DNA from: JADCCX01 sp031373545
GTDB taxonomy: Bacteria; Pseudomonadota; Alphaproteobacteria; Rhizobiales; Beijerinckiaceae
Assembly: GCA_031373545.1 (NCBI GenBank)
Contig: JANMMT010000081.1
Span: 1-64,000 of the forward strand
Length of the DNA stretch: 64,000 nt
Direction: 5' to 3'
This document shows, piece by piece, positions 59,160 through 64,000 of this stretch (position 1 is the first letter of the stretch; every line of letters starts with the position of its first letter). The notes below the pieces were generated by a model that worked only from the letters and a program-made list of their open reading frames with translations, was not told the DNA's origin and made no database searches. The position numbers and the translations under genes are program-made.

Positions 59160-60719
59160 ATGGCTTTCGGACCCCGCCTCGAATTGCGCCAGTCGCAATC
59201 ACTGGTGATGACGCCGCAGCTCCTGCAGGCGATCAAATTGCTGCAACTCTCGTCGCTCGAACTCTCCGATTATGTGGACGAGGAGTTGGAGCGCAACCCC
59301 CTTCTGGAGCGTGTGTCCAACCCCGACGACGAGCCTGTCACGCCGCCCGAGATGATGGATGGGCCAGCCGCACGTGCGGAAGGTGACTGGGCCTCCGATG
59401 AGCTTGGAACCGATCGCGGGCGCATCGAGAACGACATCGGCACTGATCTTTCCAACGCCTTTCCCGACGACGCGCCGCCTCTCACAGCCACTGCCTCCGC
59501 CAGCCTGGACGGGCCTTCGTTGCCCGGCGCCGGTGACATGGGCCCAGCGGGCAAGGGCGGCAGTTTCGACGGCGAAGACGGTTCCTGGGAGGACATTGCG
59601 CGCGCGGACATCTCGTTGCACGACCATCTCGAAAAACAGGCCATGCCCAAATTGCTGACACCCGGGGACCGGGGGCTGGCGGGGGCCATCATTTCCAGCA
59701 TCGACGACACGGGGTATCTTGGCGAAAGCCTGGCGGCCATCGCCGAGCGGCTTGGGGCGGATATCGAAGATGCGGAAGCGGTGCTGGGCGTGGTGCAATC
59801 CTGCGAGCCGCCAGGCGTGGGTGCCCGGTCACTGGCCGAGTGCCTGGCCTTGCAACTCATTGAGCGCAAGCGCTACGATCCGGCCATGCAGGCGCTGGTG
59901 GCCCATCTCCCTCTGCTGGCAAAGCGGGATTTTCCCGGCCTGCGCCGCCTTTGCAAGGTGGATGAGGAAGACCTTGCCGACATGGTGAGCGAATTGCGCG
60001 CGCTCGACCCCAAACCCGGCCTCGCCTTCACCAGCACCACCGTACAATCGGTCATTCCCGATGTCTTCGTGCGCCATGCACCCGATGGCGGTTGGGCTGT
60101 GGAGCTCAACAGCGATGCACTGCCCCGCGTGATCGCCAACAAGGCGTACTATGTGCGCCTTGGCCGCATGAAGGATACGGCAGACAAATCGTTCATCGAC
60201 GAGGCCTGGACCAGTGCCAACTGGCTGACCCGCAGCCTCGACCAGCGGGCGAAGACCATCCTCAAGGTCGCGACCGAAATCGTGCGCCAGCAGGATGAGT
60301 TCTTTGTTCACGGTGTGCAGCATCTGCGCCCGCTCAACCTCAAGATGATCGCGGATGCCGTGAGCCTGCATGAATCGACTATTTCGCGCGTGACCTCCAA
60401 CAAATACGTCGCGACGCCGCGCGGCACTTTTGAAATGAAATACTTCTTCACCGCCTCCATCGCAGCGACCGAAGGGCAGGACGCCCATTCGGCGGAGGCC
60501 GTGCGGTTCCGCATTCGCCAGCTGATTGACAGCGAACAACCCAGCCTCGTGCTGTCCGACGACGCACTGGTGGAGGCGCTGCGCGTCCAGGGCATCGAGA
60601 TCGCGCGCCGCACGGTCGCCAAATACCGCGAGGCCATGCGCATCCCCTCCTCCGCCCTGCGCCGGCGCGAGAAAAAGGGGCTGCAGGCAGGATCAAGGAT
60701 GTCGAGCGGCCGTCTGTGA
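59160..60719 (+). CDS. rpoN: RNA polymerase sigma-54 factor RpoN
   Basis: A 519-aa sigma-54. Region I is at 1-50 (LRQSQSLVMTPQLLQAIKLL), followed by an acidic, Gly-rich linker (about 60-165), the core-binding domain (about 165-350), the central HTH (DAVSLHESTISRVTSNKYVA) and the C-terminal RpoN box ARRTVAKYREAM. It directs enhancer-dependent transcription at GG-N10-GC promoters. ATG 59160 with AAGGAA is the start; upstream codons fall in the 15-bp duplication. The stop overlaps the gtrA start (TGATG). It lacks the usual neighbours (lptB upstream, hpf and ptsN downstream), so its context is unusual. Confidence 0.96.
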   Translation: MAFGPRLELRQSQSLVMTPQLLQAIKLLQLSSLELSDYVDEELERNPLLERVSNPDDEPVTPPEMMDGPAARAEGDWASDELGTDRGRIENDIGTDLSNAFPDDAPPLTATASASLDGPSLPGAGDMGPAGKGGSFDGEDGSWEDIARADISLHDHLEKQAMPKLLTPGDRGLAGAIISSIDDTGYLGESLAAIAERLGADIEDAEAVLGVVQSCEPPGVGARSLAECLALQLIERKRYDPAMQALVAHLPLLAKRDFPGLRRLCKVDEEDLADMVSELRALDPKPGLAFTSTTVQSVIPDVFVRHAPDGGWAVELNSDALPRVIANKAYYVRLGRMKDTADKSFIDEAWTSANWLTRSLDQRAKTILKVATEIVRQQDEFFVHGVQHLRPLNLKMIADAVSLHESTISRVTSNKYVATPRGTFEMKYFFTASIAATEGQDAHSAEAVRFRIRQLIDSEQPSLVLSDDALVEALRVQGIEIARRTVAKYREAMRIPSSALRRREKKGLQAGSRMSSGRL

Positions 60720-61099
60720 TGTCAGGCCTTTCCCGACAGGTCATCGCCTTTGCCGGAGTGGGTGTGGCAGCCGCTATCGTGCATTACGGGCTGCTGATTA
60801 TGCTGGTCGAACGGGCTGGATGGCGACCCACGCCTGCAACCCTCATCGGCTACTTGGGCGGGGGCATCGTGTCTTATGTGCTGAACCGCACGCTCACCTA
60901 CCGCAGCAACCGGCCCCATGAGGAGGCGGGCTGGCGCTTTGCCGCTGTGGCCGGCGTGGGCTTTGCGCTGACATATGGTCTCATGGAGGTGCTGCACGGC
61001 TGGGCGGGCCTGCCCTATGTGCTGGCGCAGGTGCTGATCACGGGCCTTGTGCTGGTGTGGAGCTTCTTCGCCCATAAATTCTGGAGCTTTGGAAGTTAG
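60719..61099 (+). CDS. GtrA family membrane protein
   Basis: A 126-aa protein with four TM helices (about 8-28, 38-55, 73-92, 98-118) and the GtrA features LIGYLGGGIVSYVLNRTLTY near the second helix and the C-terminal HKFWSFGS. GtrA proteins flip undecaprenyl-phosphate-linked glucose or act with polyprenyl sugar transferases. Its ATG uses the last A of the rpoN stop codon, so it is translationally coupled to rpoN, an unusual partner. It is convergent with a methyltransferase gene; their stops share 4 bp. Confidence 0.93.
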   Translation: MSGLSRQVIAFAGVGVAAAIVHYGLLIMLVERAGWRPTPATLIGYLGGGIVSYVLNRTLTYRSNRPHEEAGWRFAAVAGVGFALTYGLMEVLHGWAGLPYVLAQVLITGLVLVWSFFAHKFWSFGS

Positions 61100-61791
61100 G
61101 GACTGACCTGCGCCGCAAAGGTCATGCGTGCCGGGTTATGCCCGAAATTGGGCTGCACGCGCGTGGCCTGCAAGCCATGTTTGGCCAGCAGCGCGATAAA
61201 ATCCGCCTCCCCGTGCATGGAAAACCCAAGCTCGCCGCGCAGTTTGCGATAGCCCGACAGCGCCGTGCGGGCGAGGCCCATGAGCGCGCCGCCCCAAAAG
61301 CCGCCCTGCCAGCCGAAGCGCAGCAAGGCTGTTGCATCAGTAAGCGGGGAGACGCCGGGGGGAATCACATCGGCGATCACCAGCCGCCCGTCGGCCTTGA
61401 GCAAGCGCCGCCAGAGGTCGAGCAAAGCCCCCAGCGTCGCGGCGTCGAGGTATTGCAGCAGCGAATTGACCACGATCAGATCGAAGCTCTGCGACAGGCG
61501 GTCCGCTGTCTCCTCTGGCCCTTCCACGGTGATGGAGGAGAGATGCGCCGTGCGTGCCTTCAATTTCTCGCGCACCGCAGGTGCGGCATCCGACAGCACG
61601 AGCCAGCGGCAGAGGCGGGCCACATCCTCGGCGTAGAGCGCTTCGCCGCATCCGTAATCCAACACCGCTGCGCCGGAACTTGGAATATGCCGAGCGAAAT
61701 CGCGCGCGATTCCCGCCGCATGCAGCGCCTTGTGGCGCTCATTGACGTAAATCGGATGATCGGAGTTCCAGTAGTCGATCCAGGATGGCAT
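61096..61791 (-). CDS. Class I SAM-dependent methyltransferase
   Basis: A 231-aa methyltransferase. The SAM motif VLDYGCGEALYAEDVARLC is at about 43-61, motif IV-like FDLIVVNSLLQYL at about 105 and DGRLVIADVIPPG at about 133. The N terminus WIDYWNSDHPIYVNERHKAL is typical of a family found near polysaccharide and lipid genes. The substrate is unknown; a small molecule or lipid sugar is possible. It lies 3 bp downstream of carA on the same strand and shares its last 4 bp with convergent gtrA. Confidence 0.85.
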   Translation of the reverse strand: MPSWIDYWNSDHPIYVNERHKALHAAGIARDFARHIPSSGAAVLDYGCGEALYAEDVARLCRWLVLSDAAPAVREKLKARTAHLSSITVEGPEETADRLSQSFDLIVVNSLLQYLDAATLGALLDLWRRLLKADGRLVIADVIPPGVSPLTDATALLRFGWQGGFWGGALMGLARTALSGYRKLRGELGFSMHGEADFIALLAKHGLQATRVQPNFGHNPARMTFAAQVSP

Positions 61792-61794
61792 GGC

Positions 61795-63042
61795 TTACGC
61801 CTTGGTCTTCGCGGTCTCCATCATCGCTACGAAGCGGTCGAAGAGATAATGGCTGTCCTGCGGGCCGGGTGAGGCCTCCGGGTGATGCTGCACCGAAAAA
61901 GCCGGGCGGTCGGTGAGTTCCAGCCCGCAGTTGGAGCCATCAAACAGCGATTTGTGGGTTTCCTTGGCATTGGCGGGCAAGCTGGCCCCATCCACGGCAA
62001 AGCCATGGTTCATCGAGACTATTTCCACCTTGTTGGTGGTGTAGTCCATCACGGGATGGTTGGCTCCGTGGTGGCCCTGCTTCATCTTCATCGTCTTGGC
62101 GCCGATGGCGAGCGCCAGCATCTGGTGGCCAAGGCAGATGCAGAAGGTCGGAATTTTCTGCGCCAGCAGCGCCTGGATCACCGGCACCGCGTACACGCCC
62201 GTGGCTTCAGGGTCACCGGGGCCATTGGCGAGAAACACGCCGTCAGGCTTCAGCGCGATGATCTCCTGCGCAGTGGCGGTGGGCGCCACAACCGTGACCT
62301 TGCAGCCACGTTCGGCCAACAGGCGCAGGATGTTGCGCTTCACGCCATAGTCGATGGCGACCACATGGTGGTGGGTCGCGCCCGTTTCACCATGCGTCTG
62401 CTCACCGTATCCTTGGCCCCAGTGCCATGCTGTCTGGGTCCAGCCATAGCGCTGCGCACCCGTCACGAGCGGCACAAGGTCCTGCCCGGCCATGGAGGGC
62501 AATGCCTGCGCCTGCGCCTTGAGGGCGGGAAGATCAAACACGCCTGAGGGATCATGGGCGATAACGGCATTGCACATGCCCCTTTCGCGGATCAGCGCAG
62601 TGAGCGCGCGGGTGTCCACGCCTGAAATGCCGACGATGCCGCGCGCCTTCAGCCAGCCATCGAACGAGCGGGAGGCCCGGTAGTTGGAGGGCGCGGTGAT
62701 GGGCGCATGCAGCACCACGCCGCGCGTCTGCGACGCAGCGGCAGCGTTGACGGTCTCCATGTCCTCATCGTTCACGCCCACGTTGCCGATGTGGGGAAAC
62801 GTGAAGGTGATGATCTGCCCTGCATATGAGGGGTCGGTGATGACCTCCTGATAGCCCGTCATGGCGGTGTTGAAACAGACTTCGCCTGCGGCTGCGCCCG
62901 CTGCGCCCACGCCCATGCCCTCGATCACGGTGCCATCCGCCAGCACCAGCACGGCGGTGGCAAGAGGCTCGCTCCAGTTCTGAACCATTGCCATGTTTTC
63001 TGTGGCTTGCTGTTCTGTGGCTTGCTGTTCTGCGACGCTCAT
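61795..63042 (-). CDS. carA: Carbamoyl-phosphate synthase small subunit CarA
   Basis: A 415-aa glutaminase subunit. The CPSase small-chain domain has EVCFNTAMTGYQEVITDPSY. The class I amidotransferase domain has FCICLGHQMLALAIG (nucleophile Cys) and VQHHPEASPGPQD (His/Glu). It supplies ammonia to CarB for pyrimidine and arginine synthesis. ATG 63042 has GAGGGA upstream; the next ATG at 62994 would be nearer other homologues. The N-terminal 5-15 residues, EQQATEQQATE, come from a 15-bp DNA duplication, so the protein begins with a non-conserved repeat. It is divergent from yqeY, as in other alphaproteobacteria. Confidence 0.97.
   Translation of the reverse strand: MSVAEQQATEQQATENMAMVQNWSEPLATAVLVLADGTVIEGMGVGAAGAAAGEVCFNTAMTGYQEVITDPSYAGQIITFTFPHIGNVGVNDEDMETVNAAAASQTRGVVLHAPITAPSNYRASRSFDGWLKARGIVGISGVDTRALTALIRERGMCNAVIAHDPSGVFDLPALKAQAQALPSMAGQDLVPLVTGAQRYGWTQTAWHWGQGYGEQTHGETGATHHHVVAIDYGVKRNILRLLAERGCKVTVVAPTATAQEIIALKPDGVFLANGPGDPEATGVYAVPVIQALLAQKIPTFCICLGHQMLALAIGAKTMKMKQGHHGANHPVMDYTTNKVEIVSMNHGFAVDGASLPANAKETHKSLFDGSNCGLELTDRPAFSVQHHPEASPGPQDSHYLFDRFVAMMETAKTKA
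62998..63027. repeat. 15-bp tandem duplication at the carA N-terminus
   Basis: TTCTGTGGCTTGCTG occurs at 62998-63012 and 63013-63027, exact copies, followed by a third TTCTG. Translated on the minus strand it duplicates five residues (EQQAT), so the frame is intact. Confidence 0.9.
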
Positions 63043-63143
63043 TCTATTCCCTCGCGCATCCGAACGGTCGGGTGGCGGCGCGAGACGCGCATCCATGGCC
63101 TGTTCGACTGATCTGTTTTCGGCTGAGACGCGGTCGTAAGCGT

Positions 63144-63162
63144 GTTGACCAGCCCGGTCAAC
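63144..63162. promoter_or_regulatory. Perfect 7-bp inverted repeat between carA and yqeY
   Basis: GTTGACC-AGCCC-GGTCAAC lies in the 151-bp divergent gap. It could be an operator, or a TTGACC -35-like box on each strand. No PyrR or ArgR site was recognised. Confidence 0.35.
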
Positions 63163-63193
63163 CGCAGAGGCCCTGTCAGGAAGGTTTCACACA

Positions 63194-63667
63194 ATGTCCG
63201 CTGCCCCCCTCTCTCTGCGCGAGCAATTCACCGAAAGCCTGAAAGCGGCCCTCAAAGCAGGTGACAAGACCCGCCTTGGCACGGTGCGTCTCATGCAATC
63301 GGCCCTGAAGGACAAGGACATCGAGGCGCGCGGGCTGGGCAAGGGCCAGATGACCGATGAGGAAATTCTGGCCATGCTGCAAAAGATGGTGAAGCAGCGC
63401 CAGGAATCCATCGCGATCTACAGCCCCGCCGGTCGCAAGGATCTCGCCGACATCGAGCAGGCCGAAATCGACGTGATCAACACGTTCCTGCCCCAGCAGA
63501 TGGGGGAGACGGCGGTGCAGGCCGCCATCGCAGCGGCAGTTGCCGAGACAGGCGCCGCCTCCATGAAGGACATGGGGAAGGTCGTCGCCGTGCTGCGCGC
63601 GAAATACGCCGGGCAAATGGATTTCGGAAAGGCCAGCCAGATGGTGAAGGCCTGTCTGGGAGGCTAG
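63194..63667 (+). CDS. GatB/YqeY domain protein
   Basis: A 157-aa protein of the YqeY family. LREQFTESLKAALKAGDKTR is the N-terminal family mark, then LMQSALKDKDIEARG and VINTFLPQQM. The domain is also the C-terminal tRNA-binding part of GatB, so an RNA-related role is assumed; in alphaproteobacteria the gene often precedes dnaG. AGGAAGG lies 8 bp before ATG 63194. The end is marked by an 18-bp tandem duplication that includes the stop codon. Confidence 0.95.
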   Translation: MSAAPLSLREQFTESLKAALKAGDKTRLGTVRLMQSALKDKDIEARGLGKGQMTDEEILAMLQKMVKQRQESIAIYSPAGRKDLADIEQAEIDVINTFLPQQMGETAVQAAIAAAVAETGAASMKDMGKVVAVLRAKYAGQMDFGKASQMVKACLGG

Positions 63668-63689
63668 GCCAGTCAGGGAGGCTAGGCCG
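63654..63689. repeat. 18-bp tandem duplication across the yqeY stop
   Basis: GTCTGGGAGGCTAGGCCA (63654-63671) and GTCAGGGAGGCTAGGCCG (63672-63689) differ at two positions. The first copy holds the yqeY TAG; the second is downstream of it and reaches into the end of the minus-strand esterase gene. Confidence 0.85.
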
Positions 63690-64000
63690 TGTTGAGGAAA
63701 AACCGGATCATTTCACGCGAGGCGTCCGGACCCAGTGGATCGGTGTAAGAGCCGCCGCGCTGTCCGCCGGACCACGCATGTCCAGCTCCCTCGATCAGCC
63801 AGTTCTCGATCAGCGGAGCACCACGTTGATCCTTGATGACCGTGCGGGCGCACATGCGGCCATTCACCTCCAACCGATCGACGGCAGGCTCGCTTGGCCG
63901 GCCATGGGCGGACGAACCGTCCACAACAAGCTCGGCGTTGCAGGGATGGACCGTCTTGTCGGCACTCCCGTGAAAGATGATCGTCCGCACGCCGCGCGCG
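63682..64000 (-). CDS. PHB depolymerase-family esterase, C-terminal part (partial)
   Basis: The last 106 residues of an alpha/beta hydrolase entering from beyond 64000. IIFHGSADKTVHPCNAELVV holds the catalytic Asp region of the esterase PHB/LpqC (feruloyl esterase-like) family, and EGAGHAWSGG the catalytic His. The end YTDPLGPDASREMIRFFLNT is typical of the family. It probably cleaves esters of polyhydroxyalkanoate or plant phenolics; a signal peptide cannot be assessed because the 5' end is outside the window. It is convergent with yqeY, 14 bp apart. Confidence 0.88.
   Translation of the reverse strand, partial: ARGVRTIIFHGSADKTVHPCNAELVVDGSSAHGRPSEPAVDRLEVNGRMCARTVIKDQRGAPLIENWLIEGAGHAWSGGQRGGSYTDPLGPDASREMIRFFLNTA

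Overview
The window reads as chromosomal DNA of a high-GC alphaproteobacterium, most likely of the order Hyphomicrobiales (Rhizobiales). The evidence is a PhyR/NepR/EcfG general stress module with matching GGAAC-N16/17-(C)GTT promoters, an OlsB-type ornithine lipid acyltransferase beside a PmtA-type phospholipid N-methyltransferase, an alphaproteobacterial RpoN, and a DsbA-like/SMC gene pair. The whole 64 kb is densely coding. I saw no rRNA, tRNA, CRISPR array, prophage or intact transposase.

Layout. 1-2.3 kb: an open frame in which the first half of an RND efflux adaptor runs into a family 2 glycosyltransferase (cut by the window edge), its TetR regulator, and an FMN reductase. 2.4-8.0 kb: SMC, a DsbA-like thioredoxin-fold protein, an eight-unit 17-bp minisatellite, a MarR regulator and a flavodoxin-fold oxidoreductase. 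8.1-23.3 kb: a general stress island. It holds phyR, nepR-ecfG, two HisKA_2 kinases (one with a degenerate ATPase domain) and many small stress proteins (ferritin-like DUF892, PRC-barrel, DUF1328, CsbD, DUF883, a glycine-zipper lipoprotein, 49-aa and 23-aa membrane proteins). At least eight EcfG-type promoters lie at sensible distances from these genes. A Crp/Fnr regulator, a diacylglycerol-kinase-like/PAP2 lipid pair, YihY and an AI-2E family exporter sit among them.

23.5-27.7 kb: a complete ugpBAEC glycerol-3-phosphate ABC importer. 27.7-34.8 kb: polA, carrying an in-frame 142-bp palindromic element, and two ABC transporters. 34.8-41.1 kb: a surface/biofilm-like locus with an HlyD-type protein, a processive glycosyltransferase, a YjfB-like motility protein, a zinc-ribbon TackOD1 protein ending in a degenerate GGDEF-like domain, and an RTX calcium-binding protein. 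I consider this the best candidate for an undescribed system. 41.2-46.6 kb: an SDR, a membrane sulfatase-fold enzyme, and a divergent FAD oxidase/ALDH7 pair that suggests pipecolate (lysine) catabolism. 46.63-46.90 kb: a MITE-like element whose inverted termini supply the stop codons of both flanking genes.

46.9-64 kb: envelope and housekeeping genes. These are an SDR/glycosyltransferase pair, an outer-membrane barrel, xerC, an undecaprenyl-phosphate sugar transferase, a zinc-type dehydrogenase, typA, a hybrid histidine kinase, olsB/pmtA, rpoN-gtrA, a methyltransferase, carA, a YqeY-type protein and the end of a PHB-depolymerase-type esterase. Short tandem duplications of 15-18 bp recur at gene starts and stops across the window and look like recent slippage events.
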